Assembly: GCF_027487935.1 (NCBI RefSeq)
Contig: NZ_JAIYCP010000009.1
Span: forward strand, 83,536-147,535
Source of the DNA: Brevundimonas sp.
GTDB lineage: Bacteria > Pseudomonadota > Alphaproteobacteria > Caulobacterales > Caulobacteraceae
Length of the DNA: 64,000 nt
Direction: 5' to 3'
Positions 8,853 through 18,136 of this stretch are shown in pieces (position 1 is the stretch's first letter; the number at the start of each line of letters is the position of its first letter). Below the pieces are notes generated by a model. That model was given only the letters and a program-made list of their open reading frames with translations. It was not told where the DNA came from and ran no database searches. A program made the translations under genes and the position numbers.

Positions 8853-10907
8853 TCAGCCGGCGTGGAGTTCCTGCTTCACGCGCTCGGCGAGGGTCTTGAT
8901 GTCCAGCGGCTTGGGCAGGAAGGACACACCGGCCTCGTCCTGGAGCAGGTCGGAAAAGTCGCTTTCGGCATAGCCCGAGATGAACAGGACCGGGGCGTCG
9001 CCGAGGTATTGCCGCGCCTTCTTCAGCAGGGCCGGACCGTCCAGACCGGGCATGATGACGTCGGAGATCATCATGTCGATGGTGCCCGCGTGCTGTTCGG
9101 CCAGTTCGAGGGCCTGTTCGCCATCCTCGGCCTCGATCACCTCATAGCCGCGCTGACGCAGCAGGCGGGCCGCGATGCCGCGCACGGCGGCCTCGTCCTC
9201 CACGAACAGGATACGGCCCGCGCCGGACAGGTCCCTCGGCGCCTTCGCGACCTTCTCGACCACCGGAACCGCCGCCAGTTCGGCCTCGGCCGCCTCGGGC
9301 AGGAAGATGCGGAAGACGGCCCCGCCCGCCGCGGCGTTCGACACATTGATATGGCCGCCCGCCTGTTCGACGATGCCGTAGACCGTGGCCAGGCCCATGC
9401 CCGTGCCCTCGTTTACCGCCTTGGTGGTGAAGAAGGGCTCGAAGATCTTGTCGAGCAGTTCGGGCGGGACGCCCGGCCCGCTGTCGGCCACCTCGATCAG
9501 GGCGACGGCGGAGGTGGGGGCCGCGCTCCAGCCCAACAGACGGGCCTCGTCGGCGGTCAGACGGGCGGTGCGGATGGTGACCACGCCCGCGCCCGGCTCC
9601 ACCACGCCGCGCATGGCGTCCCGGGCATTGACGGCCAGGTTCATCACCGCCGTCTCGAGCTGGCTCTTGTCGGCCAGCACCACCGGCAGGTCGCGGCCAT
9701 AGTCGGTTTCCAGCCGCACATCCTCGCGCAGCAGGCGGCGCAGCAGGACCGCGAACTCGCCGACCAGTTCACCGAGGTCCAGCCGCTCGCGCCGCACGGT
9801 CGACTTGCGCGAGAAGGCCAACAGTTTGCGCACCAGATCGGCGGCACGGATGGCCGTCTGGCGGATTTCGTTGAGCCCCTCATAGGAGGGATCACCGACC
9901 GGATGGCGCTCCAGCAGGCCCGACAGCTGCAGCTGTATGGCGGTCAGAAGGTTGTTGAAATCGTGCGCCACACCGCCGGCCAGCTGGCCCACGGCCTGCA
10001 TCTTCTGGGCCTGCGACAGCTGCAGCTCCATCGACTTCTGGGCCGAGACATCGAACAGCCAGACACGACGGCGATCCCCCTCGGGGGCGACATAAAGATG
10101 CAGCATCCGGTCGGGATGGGCGCGGGCGACCAGTTCGATCGGGCCCGATGAGCCGCTGTCCAGCTTCAGCCGCGCCTCGGCGACACCGGCCGGATCAAAC
10201 AGATGGCCGAAGGCGGCGTCGCGGGCGGCGGCGGGACCGGTGAGGACGGCGAGGGCGGCGTTGGCCTCCTCCACCTTGCCGGAGAACAGGTCATCGGCGG
10301 CGATCACGGCGGAGCCGAAGGGCGCACCGGCGGCCATGGCCCGGCTCTCGACCGCATTGGAGGTCGCGGCATGACGGGGCGAGACGGCCGTGCCGACCGG
10401 CAGCACGGCCTCGGGCGCGGCGCGGACGAGGAACCGCCCCTCCCCGGCCAGTCCGATCAGGACCTCCTGTTCGCGATCGCCGATGACCACAATGGCGCGG
10501 CCCTGTTCGCCCGCGCGGGCCTGGGCGAACGCCATATAGAGGGCCGAGGCGGACTTGCCCTTCGGCAGGGCGACCGTGGCGCCGTTGGCCTCGGCCCAGG
10601 CCCCGTTGAACGCCAGCACCTGCCCTGTCGACCAGACCAGCGCCGCCGGCTCGCCCATGGCGTCCAGCAGCTCGACCGTCGCGTCGCCGAGGGGCTTGCG
10701 CGACTCGCCACGGGCGAAGGCGAACAGGCCGATCAGGGCCACGGCCCCGACGGTGAAGATCAGCACCAGACCGGGCGCACTCGTCGGATCGGCTCGGAAC
10801 GCCGGATAGGCCAGGGCCCCGACGGCCATTACGAATCCGACCGCCATCACGATCAGCAGCGGATCGAAGGAACGGCCCCTGGAGGAGGTCACGGCAGTTG
10901 CGGTCAT
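8853..10907 (-). CDS. cckA: Hybrid sensor histidine kinase CckA, cell-cycle phosphorelay
   Basis: A 684-residue hybrid kinase matching CckA, which phosphorylates ChpT and so controls CtrA and CpdR in Caulobacterales. Two N-terminal membrane segments (about 18-36 and 45-64) are followed by a PAS-like region (80-290). The dimerisation domain has the H-box [11 protein letters not shown] with the phosphorylated histidine at about residue 315. The ATPase domain shows N-box [17 protein letters not shown] and the [12 protein letters not shown] lid. The C-terminal receiver carries the acceptor aspartate in ISDVIMPG (about residue 616) and the lysine in FLPKPLD. The segments [18 protein letters not shown] and LAFSRK are as I remember them from Caulobacter CckA. 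Length is close to the known 691 residues. It stands alone, upstream of the DUF885 pair. Confidence 0.93.
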   Translation of the reverse strand: MTATAVTSSRGRSFDPLLIVMAVGFVMAVGALAYPAFRADPTSAPGLVLIFTVGAVALIGLFAFARGESRKPLGDATVELLDAMGEPAALVWSTGQVLAFNGAWAEANGATVALPKGKSASALYMAFAQARAGEQGRAIVVIGDREQEVLIGLAGEGRFLVRAAPEAVLPVGTAVSPRHAATSNAVESRAMAAGAPFGSAVIAADDLFSGKVEEANAALAVLTGPAAARDAAFGHLFDPAGVAEARLKLDSGSSGPIELVARAHPDRMLHLYVAPEGDRRRVWLFDVSAQKSMELQLSQAQKMQAVGQLAGGVAHDFNNLLTAIQLQLSGLLERHPVGDPSYEGLNEIRQTAIRAADLVRKLLAFSRKSTVRRERLDLGELVGEFAVLLRRLLREDVRLETDYGRDLPVVLADKSQLETAVMNLAVNARDAMRGVVEPGAGVVTIRTARLTADEARLLGWSAAPTSAVALIEVADSGPGVPPELLDKIFEPFFTTKAVNEGTGMGLATVYGIVEQAGGHINVSNAAAGGAVFRIFLPEAAEAELAAVPVVEKVAKAPRDLSGAGRILFVEDEAAVRGIAARLLRQRGYEVIEAEDGEQALELAEQHAGTIDMMISDVIMPGLDGPALLKKARQYLGDAPVLFISGYAESDFSDLLQDEAGVSFLPKPLDIKTLAERVKQELHAG

Positions 10908-10982
10908 GGCGCCTCAGCCCGAATCAGAACGGGAAGCATGCGCCATAGTGTTCCGTATGCGCCCCGCGCGCGAATCCGGCCG

Positions 10983-12080
10983 TCAGGCCGCCTGGCGCTG
11001 CTCGGCCTTGGCGTCGCGGGCGGCGTTGATACGGGCCTCGGCGATGGCGTCGGCGATCTGGTGCGTCGGGCGCTGCTCGGCGGCCGAACGGTCCAGCACC
11101 TCCTCGAAGGTTTCCATCAGGCGCGACAGCTTGGCCTCTACCCAGGCCGGGTCATAGGCGGTGCCGGTCTGGCGGGCGCGCAGCTCGGAGGCGACATTGA
11201 TGATACCGCCGCCGTTGACGACATAGTCGGGCGCATAGAGCACGCCGCGCTCGAACAGCATCCGGCCGATATCCGGGGTGGCCAGCTGGTTGTTGGCGGC
11301 GCCGACCACGGCCTTGACCGTCAGCCGGTCCAGCGTCTGGGGGTTCAGCGTCGCACCGAGGGCGCAGGGGGCATAGATGTCGGCCTTGACGTCATAGATG
11401 GCGTCGGGGGTCACGATCTCCGCACCGGTGCGGGCCGCGACCTCGGCCAGCAGGGCGGTATTGACGTCGGTCATGACCAGTTTCGCACCGGCGGCGTGCA
11501 GCTTGTCAGCCAGATAGCCGCCGACATGGCCGATGCCCTGCAGCGAAACGGTCAGGCCGGTCAGGTCATCCTGTTTCCAGAGCCGGCGGGCGACGGCCAG
11601 GGATGAGCGATAGACGCCCTCGGCGGTGACCGGGCTGGGGTCGCCCGAAGCCTCCGGACCGTCGTTCAGGCCCAGCACAAACGGGGTGACCTTGCGGGCC
11701 TCGGCGATGTCGGACACCGACACGCCGACGTCTTCCGCCGCATAGTAGAGGCCGCCCAGGGCATCGACCGCCCGGCCGAAGGCGCGGAACAGCTCGGGCG
11801 TCTTCTGGGTCCGGGAATCGCCGATGATGACCGACTTGCCGCCGCCCATCTCCAGATCGGCGACCGCATTCTTGTAGCTCATGCCCTTGGACAGACGCAG
11901 CACATCCTCGAGCGCCTCGGCGCTGGACGCATAGTTCCACATCCGGGTACCGCCACAGGCCGGGCCGCGCGCCGTGGAATGAACCGCGACGATGGCGCGC
12001 AGGCCGGTCTTTTCGTCAAAGAAGGCGTGCACGCCTTCGTGGTTCGCGAACGACGGGGAATCGAACAGCGTCATGCTCAT
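10983..12080 (-). CDS. Leucine dehydrogenase (Glu/Leu/Phe/Val dehydrogenase family)
   Basis: A 365-residue NAD-dependent amino acid dehydrogenase that deaminates branched-chain amino acids to 2-oxo acids. The N-terminal catalytic domain has the ARGPACGGTRMWNY segment and the lysine-rich active site LSKGMSYKNAVADLEMGGGK. The Rossmann part has GIGHVGGYLADKL and the NNQLATPDIG segment typical of leucine dehydrogenase. The ATG at 12080 is preceded by GGGAG at eight bases; a longer frame to 12182 lacks this. The divergent desaturase begins 147 bp away, so the AT-rich block between them (near 12098-12112) is a probable promoter region. Leucine versus phenylalanine specificity cannot be told from sequence alone. 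Confidence 0.85.
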   Translation of the reverse strand: MSMTLFDSPSFANHEGVHAFFDEKTGLRAIVAVHSTARGPACGGTRMWNYASSAEALEDVLRLSKGMSYKNAVADLEMGGGKSVIIGDSRTQKTPELFRAFGRAVDALGGLYYAAEDVGVSVSDIAEARKVTPFVLGLNDGPEASGDPSPVTAEGVYRSSLAVARRLWKQDDLTGLTVSLQGIGHVGGYLADKLHAAGAKLVMTDVNTALLAEVAARTGAEIVTPDAIYDVKADIYAPCALGATLNPQTLDRLTVKAVVGAANNQLATPDIGRMLFERGVLYAPDYVVNGGGIINVASELRARQTGTAYDPAWVEAKLSRLMETFEEVLDRSAAEQRPTHQIADAIAEARINAARDAKAEQRQAA

Positions 12081-12226
12081 TTGAGCGTCTCCCGGGGTAT
12101 TTTTTATTTTGGCGGCTGATACGCGGTGACGCTTAACAGGGCAAGCATGGCGGTTTCGCGACGGGTGGGGTCGGACACGCATCGCTGCATCGGCTATGGA
12201 TGCCGCCTGAAAAGGGGAGCGTCGCG

Positions 12227-13129
12227 ATGATGAAGCCGGTCCTGCGCGTAGACGGCACGAACGCCAGTCCGACCGAAGGCACCCCCGTCATCGACTGGCC
12301 CAAGGCGCTATGGAATGGCGGCTTGCTGGGAATCACGATCATCGGCGGTCCGCTGTTTTTCTCATGGTCCGCTTTCGTCCTGTTTCTCGTCACGACCTAT
12401 CTGACGCTGCTGATCGGGCACAGCGTCGGCATGCACAGGATGCTCATCCACCGCGCCTTCCAGTGCGGGAAGCCCCTGGAACGGTTTCTGATCTACGTCG
12501 GCGTGATCGTCGGCGTGGCGGGGCCCATGGGAATCATCAAGGTCCATGACATGCGTGACTGGGCGCAGCGGCAGCCGGCCTGCCACGACTTCTTCTCCCA
12601 CCGGCGCGGTCTGTTTCGCGACCTCAGCTGGCAGTTGTTCTACCGGTTCAGATTTGACCGCCCGCCTGTTCTGCGGATCGAGCCACGAATTGCCGACGAC
12701 GGGTTCTACCGATTCCTCGAAACGACCTGGCGCTGGCAGCAGGTGCCGCTGGCGATCGTCCTGTTCCTGATCGGTGGATGGCCGTGGGTGGTCTGGGGCG
12801 TATGCGCACGCGTGCTGGTCAGTACCGTCGGCCACTGGACGATCACCTATTTCTGCCACAACCCGGGCGCCGGTCGGTGGAACGTCAGGGGAGCCTCGGT
12901 CCAGGCCTCGAATCTCCCGGGCCTAGGGCTGCTGACCTACGGGGAATGCTGGCACAATAACCACCATGCCTTCCCGGAATCCGCGCGGATCGGTCTTGAG
13001 CCCGGGCAGGTCGATCCCGGCTGGGCCGTCATTCGGGCGATGGAGAAAGTCGGTCTCGTCTGGAATGTCGGAACACCGCGTCCGGTCGCATCCCGGGAGG
13101 ATCTCGAAGAGCGGCCGGCGAGCGCCTAG
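12227..13129 (+). CDS. Membrane fatty acid (acyl-CoA type) desaturase
   Basis: A 300-residue integral membrane enzyme of the acyl-CoA/acyl-lipid desaturase family, introducing double bonds into membrane fatty acids. Histidine boxes are visible: HSVGMHR near residue 65, an HDMRDWAQ segment in the second-box region, and HNNHHAFPESAR near residue 245. Long hydrophobic stretches flank them. The start at the ATG of 12227 is supported by GGGGAG eight bases upstream. Its second histidine box is less canonical than the usual HRxHH (HDMRDWAQ), so the exact activity is less certain. Its stop overlaps the end of the convergent hydrolase gene by four bases. Confidence 0.8.
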   Translation: MMKPVLRVDGTNASPTEGTPVIDWPKALWNGGLLGITIIGGPLFFSWSAFVLFLVTTYLTLLIGHSVGMHRMLIHRAFQCGKPLERFLIYVGVIVGVAGPMGIIKVHDMRDWAQRQPACHDFFSHRRGLFRDLSWQLFYRFRFDRPPVLRIEPRIADDGFYRFLETTWRWQQVPLAIVLFLIGGWPWVVWGVCARVLVSTVGHWTITYFCHNPGAGRWNVRGASVQASNLPGLGLLTYGECWHNNHHAFPESARIGLEPGQVDPGWAVIRAMEKVGLVWNVGTPRPVASREDLEERPASA

Positions 13130-14142
13130 TCGGCGTCCCGCCCCGCCTCTTGCAAGGCCGACAGCACAGCGCCCGCCCCGGACGGCAGCGGTGCCGCCGC
13201 GTCGCTGAGCCAGGCTTCGACGTCGCGGTACATGACCTCGGCCTGGAGGTCGCGGTTCAGGATGTGCCAGCCGTCCGGATAGAAGCCGGTCCGGAATCCG
13301 GGCCGCTCGCCCGCCCGCTCCAGCGCCAGCCGCATGGGGTCGCGCTGGATCACATTGTCATTGGCCCCGTACAGCAGCAGGGTTGGGGCCCGCACCTGAC
13401 CCAGCCGCATCGAGGCGGTCTCCATCAGATCGACCAGACCATAGAGCGCGTCGAACCGGGTCGAGATCAGGCTGTTGGGATCGCGGCCGTTACGGAACAG
13501 CTCCAGCCGGTTGTCGGAGGCTGGAAAGGCACGCACCGCCCACTCCGGTGCCTCCACGGCCCGCTCGCCCATGGTGCGGGCGGCGATCCACAGGCCGGCG
13601 GCGTTGACCGGTCCCTGCGCCGACCAGCCCCAGACGGCCGGGGCCAGCAGGATGACCCGGTCCGCGTCGGGCGGTCTGCCGGAGGCGAAGGCCGCGATGG
13701 TCACCGCCCCGCCCATACTCTCGCCCGCGACGGCGATGACGGCGCGCGGATAACGGGCGCGAGCCAGGGCGACGGCGGTGCGCAGGTCTTCGGTCATCCG
13801 CGCCTCTCCGGCCCAGACGCCGCGGCCGGGCGCCTCGCCGAAGCCGCGCTGGTCGATGGCCCAGGTCTCGATCCCGCGCTCGGCCCACCAGGGCCCGGCC
13901 AGCCGGAAGGCGGCGCGACTGTCATTCATGCCGTGCAGGGCAATGATGACGGCCCAGGGTTCACCCGTTTCCGGCGTCCAGCGCGCCAGCGGCAGGCGGG
14001 CACCGTCGTCCATCCGCAGACCACCGGCCTCGACGGCGGGACCGGTGAAGCCCGGCGGCGGGGTCAGGGGCCGCTGGATGGCGGGCGTGGCGCAGGCGGC
14101 GAGCGCCAGGACCGCAAACAAGGCTGCGCAGGACCGCATCAT
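13126..14142 (-). CDS. Alpha/beta hydrolase lipoprotein (lysophospholipase-like)
   Basis: A 338-residue alpha/beta hydrolase with a lipoprotein signal (MMRSCAALFAVLALAAC, lipidated cysteine at the end), placing it at the inner or outer membrane. The nucleophile elbow GESMGG is near residue 140. HGMNDSR forms the oxyanion region, YGANDNVI holds the acid and DGWHILNRD the catalytic histidine. The pattern is that of monoacylglycerol lipase/lysophospholipase (Hydrolase_4) proteins. The start at 14142 is preferred because it gives a clean signal sequence; an in-frame start at 14166 is possible. It ends against the desaturase gene. The substrate is inferred only from the family. Confidence 0.82.
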   Translation of the reverse strand: MMRSCAALFAVLALAACATPAIQRPLTPPPGFTGPAVEAGGLRMDDGARLPLARWTPETGEPWAVIIALHGMNDSRAAFRLAGPWWAERGIETWAIDQRGFGEAPGRGVWAGEARMTEDLRTAVALARARYPRAVIAVAGESMGGAVTIAAFASGRPPDADRVILLAPAVWGWSAQGPVNAAGLWIAARTMGERAVEAPEWAVRAFPASDNRLELFRNGRDPNSLISTRFDALYGLVDLMETASMRLGQVRAPTLLLYGANDNVIQRDPMRLALERAGERPGFRTGFYPDGWHILNRDLQAEVMYRDVEAWLSDAAAPLPSGAGAVLSALQEAGRDAD

Positions 14143-14168
14143 GGCCTCACCCTGCCAACCAGGCATGA

Positions 14169-14489
14169 TCAGGCGAAGTCGTCATCGTCCTCGACGGCCG
14201 GCGGCAGGGCCGCCAGAGCCGCGGCGGTTTCGGCCTCGGTCGGCAGGCGCAGGCGGATCACCCCCTTGAAGGCATTGGGATCGACCGGCTTGCCCTTCTT
14301 GGTGATGGTCAGCTTCCCCTGCCGCATCAGGGCCAGGGCGCTGTGGCGCACCTTGGGCAGCATTCGCTGCCACTGCTCGGGCTGGAGTGCCTTGGCCACA
14401 TCGGCCGGTTCAATGCTCTTGCCGCCGACGCCCTTGGGGTCGGCCTTCGCCAGTTTTTCGAAGATGGCGGATTCGATGGGGTCGCTCAT
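14169..14489 (-). CDS. DUF3253 family small protein
   Basis: A 106-residue soluble protein of the DUF3253 type: an N-terminal helix (IESAIFEKLA), a GKSIEPADVAKAL segment, then the core (LPKVRHSALALMRQGKLTITKKGKPVDPNAF) given here by its ends only, and the GVIRLRL strand. The winged-helix-like arrangement is typical; its function is unknown. An acidic tail (EDDDDF) closes it. The ATG at 14489 is chosen over 14507 because the family usually begins close to this residue. It is divergent from the thioesterase at 14537, with only 47 bp between starts. Confidence 0.75.
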   Translation of the reverse strand: MSDPIESAIFEKLAKADPKGVGGKSIEPADVAKALQPEQWQRMLPKVRHSALALMRQGKLTITKKGKPVDPNAFKGVIRLRLPTEAETAAALAALPPAVEDDDDFA

Positions 14490-14536
14490 CGTGCCTATAT
14501 GCTGCATTGCGAGAGCAATAAGAAGGCAGGGTCCGC

Positions 14537-15007
14537 ATGGTTCAGAAAGTCACCGTCACCGAAGGCGAGTTCGCCGGCTGGCAGATGTACGACCTGCAGG
14601 GCACCTTCGATCAGGTGGTCGGCCCCTTCTATTTCCGCCCGGACGCGGACGGGCGGATGCGCTGCGCCTTCCGCGCCGAGGCCAAACACATGAATGCCGG
14701 GCACCGGATGCACGGCGGCTGTCTGATGACCTTCGCCGACATCGCCCTGTTCCAGATCGCCTATCAGGAGATGGAGGGGGCGTCGGGGGTGACCGTGTCG
14801 CTGGACTCCACCTTCATCGATGCGGCCTGGGTGGGGGAACTGGTCGAGGCGACCGGCGAGGTGGTTCGCGCCGGCAAGAGCCTGATCTTCGTCCGCGGCC
14901 AAATCCATGCCGGCGAGCGGATACTGATGACCTGGTCCGGCGTGATCCGGAAATTCCAGCCGCGCGGCCAGGCCCCGGCAGCCGAAACCGCTGTCAGCCG
15001 TCAATGA
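14537..15007 (+). CDS. PaaI-type hotdog thioesterase
   Basis: A 156-residue hotdog-fold protein of the PaaI/YdiI-like acyl-CoA thioesterase group. The HGGCLMTFAD segment near residue 60 holds the helix and the catalytic acidic position, and TVSLDSTFIDAAWVGE and GEVVRAGKSLIFVRG are the conserved strands. It probably hydrolyses a CoA thioester in the cytoplasm; the acyl group is not predictable. Its end overlaps the convergent TetR gene by 14 bases. The ATG start directly follows the divergent DUF3253 promoter region. Confidence 0.8.
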   Translation: MVQKVTVTEGEFAGWQMYDLQGTFDQVVGPFYFRPDADGRMRCAFRAEAKHMNAGHRMHGGCLMTFADIALFQIAYQEMEGASGVTVSLDSTFIDAAWVGELVEATGEVVRAGKSLIFVRGQIHAGERILMTWSGVIRKFQPRGQAPAAETAVSRQ

Positions 15008-15563
15008 TGTCCTGAAGGATTGCCGCCATTCGCGCTTGCATGTTTTCGGACTGTTCGCGGGTCAGGGTCTGTCCGCCGGTCAGCTCACGGCTGACCTCCA
15101 TGCCCATGATGAAGGCCGCCGCCAGGCGCGCCCGCACGGGGGCGTCGCTCCCGCCGATCCAGGCCTGGAAGGGACCGAAGAAGCTTTCGTCCGCCGTGCG
15201 CCGCACCAGTTCGCTGGCCTTGGCCGAGCCGATCGACCGCAACAGCACCAGCAGATGCTCCAGCTGCCCGTCATGTTCGCTGCCGAAAATGGCTTCCCGG
15301 GCGACCCGGTCGCCGAAGGTGGCGCGATCCCCGTCCATCAGGTCAGGGGCGTCGCCGCAGTGTTCCAGCACCTTGAGAAACAGGTCTTCCTTGGAGCCGA
15401 AATAGCGGGACACCAGGGCCGCATCCACGCCCACATCCCCGGCGATATCGCGCATGCCGACATCGTCATAACTCTCGCGCGAGAAACGCTCCCGGGCGGC
15501 CGTCAGGATGGCGGCGCGGGTCGCCTCGGCATTCCTCGGCCGGGGCGTGACTTGGCAAAACAA
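14994..15563 (-). CDS. TetR family transcriptional regulator
   Basis: A 189-residue TetR-type repressor. The N-terminal helix-turn-helix (RAAILTAARERFSRES through VDAALVSRYFGSKEDLF) is clear, and the C-terminal ligand domain resembles the TetR_C_17-like group (tail segment MGMEVSRELTGG). A TTG start at 15563 is chosen because GGAGGAG lies seven bases upstream; no better ATG exists nearby. It is convergent with the thioesterase gene and overlaps it by 14 bases. Targets are unknown; the adjacent genes are not obvious drug-efflux partners. Confidence 0.85.
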   Translation of the reverse strand: MFCQVTPRPRNAEATRAAILTAARERFSRESYDDVGMRDIAGDVGVDAALVSRYFGSKEDLFLKVLEHCGDAPDLMDGDRATFGDRVAREAIFGSEHDGQLEHLLVLLRSIGSAKASELVRRTADESFFGPFQAWIGGSDAPVRARLAAAFIMGMEVSRELTGGQTLTREQSENMQARMAAILQDIIDG

Positions 15564-15732
15564 TGGCCTGCTCCTCCCGACTAGCCCCTGAGCCGCCAGT
15601 CTATGGCGATGTCATCATCTGTCGACAAGCCTGAACCGGACCATCACCCGGTCGCCCGGCCCTGACGGCCGACCTCCTTTCGCACCGCAACAAGGGGGAT
15701 TGACGGCACCGGAAGTCTTCGACACCTTGAAG

Positions 15733-15856
15733 TCACTCATCAAGACCGGCGGAGGGATAGGCCCTTTGATGCCGGGGCAACCTTCCGGGACGACCCAGTC
15801 CCGGAGATGGTGCCAACTCCTGCGAGGCCTCCCCGGAAGCCGCGAGAGATGAGTGA
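15733..15856 (+). ncRNA. SAM-I type (S-box) riboswitch of the methionine operon
   Basis: The segment shows the S-box core: GGCGGAGGGATAGGCCC, the pseudoknot-side GCCGGGGCAACC, and GGTGCCAACTCC. Helix P1 is formed by 15733-15741 (TCACTCATC) with 15848-15856 (GATGAGTGA), a perfect match. It lies about 100 bases upstream of the metX-like gene, so rising S-adenosylmethionine should switch the methionine operon off. Which S-box subclass (SAM-I or SAM-I/IV) it belongs to needs a covariance-model score. Confidence 0.88.
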
Positions 15857-15952
15857 AGCGACGGTTCCCTTACGTCCGGGGACCGGCTGACTTCACGGGT
15901 CTGTCACGCAAGAATTGGTCTGCCCCTCCGGTTTCGCTGAGCGAGAGCGGAG
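15853..15952 (+). promoter_or_regulatory. Expression platform of the SAM riboswitch
   Basis: Bases 15853-15858 (GTGAAG), the 3' strand of riboswitch helix P1, can instead pair with 15891-15896 (CTTCAC). Inside this, CGGTTCCC pairs with GGGGACCG, giving a long alternative hairpin. Further down, CTCCG (15926-15930) can pair with CGGAG (15948-15952), which contains the ribosome binding site of the metX-like gene. No U-run follows either hairpin. This favours control of translation or Rho-dependent termination rather than an intrinsic terminator. Structures were drawn by eye only. Confidence 0.5.
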
Positions 15953-15958
15953 CGGACC

Positions 15959-16945
15959 GTGGCGTCCACCAAGAGACATTTTGACGATGCGCCGGGACAG
16001 GATGTCCGGGTGCCCATCGCCGCCGAATTTCGGCTGGAGTCCGGCCAACGGCTGGCCGCGTCGGAGATCGTCGGCCGGCTGCACGGCCCGGGCCAGGGCC
16101 CCCTCGTGGTCGTCGCCGGCGGTATCTCCGGCGGGCGCTTCGCGACGCGCTGGTGGCCCTGGGCGGTCAGGGCCGGCGGCCCGATCGATCTGGACGGCCT
16201 GCGGGTGCTGGCCTTTGACCTCGCGCCCGGCACCGGAGAGACCGAGGTCACCCTGACCACCACGGACCAGGCCCGGCTGCTGGCCCGGCTGCTGGACGGG
16301 ATCGGAGAGCCGAGGGTCGACCTCTTTATCGGCGCCTCCTATGGCGGCTGCATCGGTCTGGCCTTTGCGGCGGCCTTTCCGGAGTGGATCGGCGAACTGG
16401 CGGTGATCTCGGCCGCGCACCGGACCCATCCGACAGCGACCGCGCTGCGCGGGGTGCAGCGCCGTCTGCTGGCCTTCGCCCGTGACTGCGGTCGGGAGGC
16501 CGAGGGGATCGCCCTGGCCCGTGAACTGGCCATGACCAGCTATCGCACGGCCGAGGAGTTCGGCGTGCGCTTCGCCTCGACCCCGCCCACCCGGGCCGGT
16601 GATCCCTATCCGGTCTGCGACTATCTGATCGCCCGCGGCGCCGCCTACAGCGACGTGACCGACGCCGCACGCTGGATCGCCCTGTCGGATTCACTGGATC
16701 GGCACACCGTCGCGCCCGGGGCGATCCGCTGCCCCCTCACCGTCATCGGTTTCACCTCGGACCGGCTGGTTCCGATCGAGGACAGTCGCGACCTGGCTGC
16801 CGGCGCCCCGAACCTGCGCCGCTTCATCGAGGCCCCCTCGATCTTCGGCCACGACGCCTTCCTGAAGGAACGCGAGCGGGTCAGCCACGCCCTGCACGAC
16901 ATCCTCAGCACCCTTTCCCTTCCGACCCAGGAGATCGCCGCATGA
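15959..16945 (+). CDS. MetX-like homoserine O-acyltransferase (probably O-succinyltransferase)
   Basis: A 328-residue alpha/beta hydrolase-fold enzyme that should acylate homoserine, the first dedicated step of methionine synthesis. The nucleophile elbow GASYGG has its serine at about residue 127. The acid is in TSDRLVP (about 268) and the histidine in GHDAFLKE (about 298), as in MetX enzymes. Residue patterns are closer to the short MetX-like proteins linked to succinyl transfer than to classical acetyltransferases, so succinyl-CoA is the more likely donor. The start is GTG at 15959 with GGAG six bases upstream. Four bases of overlap with metB and an upstream SAM riboswitch tie it to the methionine operon. 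Confidence 0.82.
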   Translation: MASTKRHFDDAPGQDVRVPIAAEFRLESGQRLAASEIVGRLHGPGQGPLVVVAGGISGGRFATRWWPWAVRAGGPIDLDGLRVLAFDLAPGTGETEVTLTTTDQARLLARLLDGIGEPRVDLFIGASYGGCIGLAFAAAFPEWIGELAVISAAHRTHPTATALRGVQRRLLAFARDCGREAEGIALARELAMTSYRTAEEFGVRFASTPPTRAGDPYPVCDYLIARGAAYSDVTDAARWIALSDSLDRHTVAPGAIRCPLTVIGFTSDRLVPIEDSRDLAAGAPNLRRFIEAPSIFGHDAFLKERERVSHALHDILSTLSLPTQEIAA

Positions 16946-18126
16946 CCTGTCCGTCCGACCCCCACCCCTGTACGACCGCCGCCCGTTACGGCGTGAACAG
17001 CGATCCGGCGCACGGTGCGGTGATGCCGCCGCTCTATCTGTCCTCGAACTACAGTTTCGACGGCCTGGAGGGTAAGCGGCGCTACGACTACACCCGCTCG
17101 GGCAATCCCACCCGTGACATGCTCGGCGAAACCCTGGCGCAACTCGAGGGGGGCTGCGGCGCGGTGGTGACCGCCACCGGCATGGCGGCCGTCGATCTGG
17201 CGCTCTTCCCCCTTGAGCCCGGTGACCTGCTGATCGCCCCGCATGACCTCTACGGCGGTACGCACCGCCTGCTCTGCGCCCGCGCCGGCCGTGGCCATTT
17301 CAGGGTGCAGTTCGTCGACCAGAACGATCGCGCCGCCCTGGACGCCGCCTTCGCCCTGAAGCCGAAACTGATCCTGATCGAGACCCCGTCCAATCCCCTG
17401 ATGCGGGTGGTGGACGTGGCCGACCTCTGCGCCCGGGCCCATGCCGTCGGCTGCAAGGCGGCGGTGGACAACACCTTCCTGTCACCCGCCCTGCAACAGC
17501 CGATCGCGCTGGGGGCCGATCTGGTGATCCATTCGACCACCAAATACATCAACGGCCATTCCGACGTGGTCGGCGGCTGTGTGGTGGCAAGGGACCCCGC
17601 CGATCTGGAGCGGCTGACCTGGTGGGCCAATTGCCTCGGCGTTACCGGGTCGCCGTTTGACGCCTGGCTGACCCTGCGGGGCGTCCGCACCCTGTTCGCC
17701 CGGATCGAGCGCCAGCAGGCGACCGCCGGCCGCGTGGCCGAATGGCTGCTGACACAGCCCGCCGTGCGCGGGGTCCACTATCCGGGCCTCGCCGGGCATC
17801 CGGGCCATGAGATCGCCTCCCGGCAGCAGTCCGGCTTCGGTGCCATGCTCAGTTTCGAACTGTATGACATCCATGCAGTCCGGGCCTTTGTCGACCGGCT
17901 GAAGGTCTTCACCCTGGCCGAGTCCCTGGGCGGGGTCGAAAGCCTGATCGCCCACCCGGCCCTGATGACCCACGCCGCCATGACGCCCGAGGCGCGCATC
18001 ACCGCCGGCATCACCGACGGCCTGCTCCGGCTGTCGATCGGCCTGGAACATGAGGATGACCTGCTGGCCGACCTGTCGGCGGCGCTGGATGCCCTTGCGC
18101 TGCCGCTGGCCGCCGAAGCCGCCTGA
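16942..18126 (+). CDS. metB: Cystathionine gamma-synthase / O-succinylhomoserine (thiol)-lyase
   Basis: A 394-residue PLP enzyme of the Cys/Met metabolism family, replacing the acyl group of O-acylhomoserine with cysteine or sulfide. SSNYSFDGLEGKRRYDYTRS near the start is the family's substrate region. The PLP lysine is K201 in STTKYINGHSD, and TLAESLGGVESLIAHPALMT is the C-terminal signature. SIGLEHEDDLLADL ends the fold. The ATG overlaps the end of the metX-like gene by four bases, and the homoserine dehydrogenase gene follows after 10 bases. Choice between cystathionine gamma-synthase and direct sulfhydrylation cannot be settled from sequence. Confidence 0.88.
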   Translation: MTCPSDPHPCTTAARYGVNSDPAHGAVMPPLYLSSNYSFDGLEGKRRYDYTRSGNPTRDMLGETLAQLEGGCGAVVTATGMAAVDLALFPLEPGDLLIAPHDLYGGTHRLLCARAGRGHFRVQFVDQNDRAALDAAFALKPKLILIETPSNPLMRVVDVADLCARAHAVGCKAAVDNTFLSPALQQPIALGADLVIHSTTKYINGHSDVVGGCVVARDPADLERLTWWANCLGVTGSPFDAWLTLRGVRTLFARIERQQATAGRVAEWLLTQPAVRGVHYPGLAGHPGHEIASRQQSGFGAMLSFELYDIHAVRAFVDRLKVFTLAESLGGVESLIAHPALMTHAAMTPEARITAGITDGLLRLSIGLEHEDDLLADLSAALDALALPLAAEAA

Positions 18127-18136
18127 GGAGACCGCC

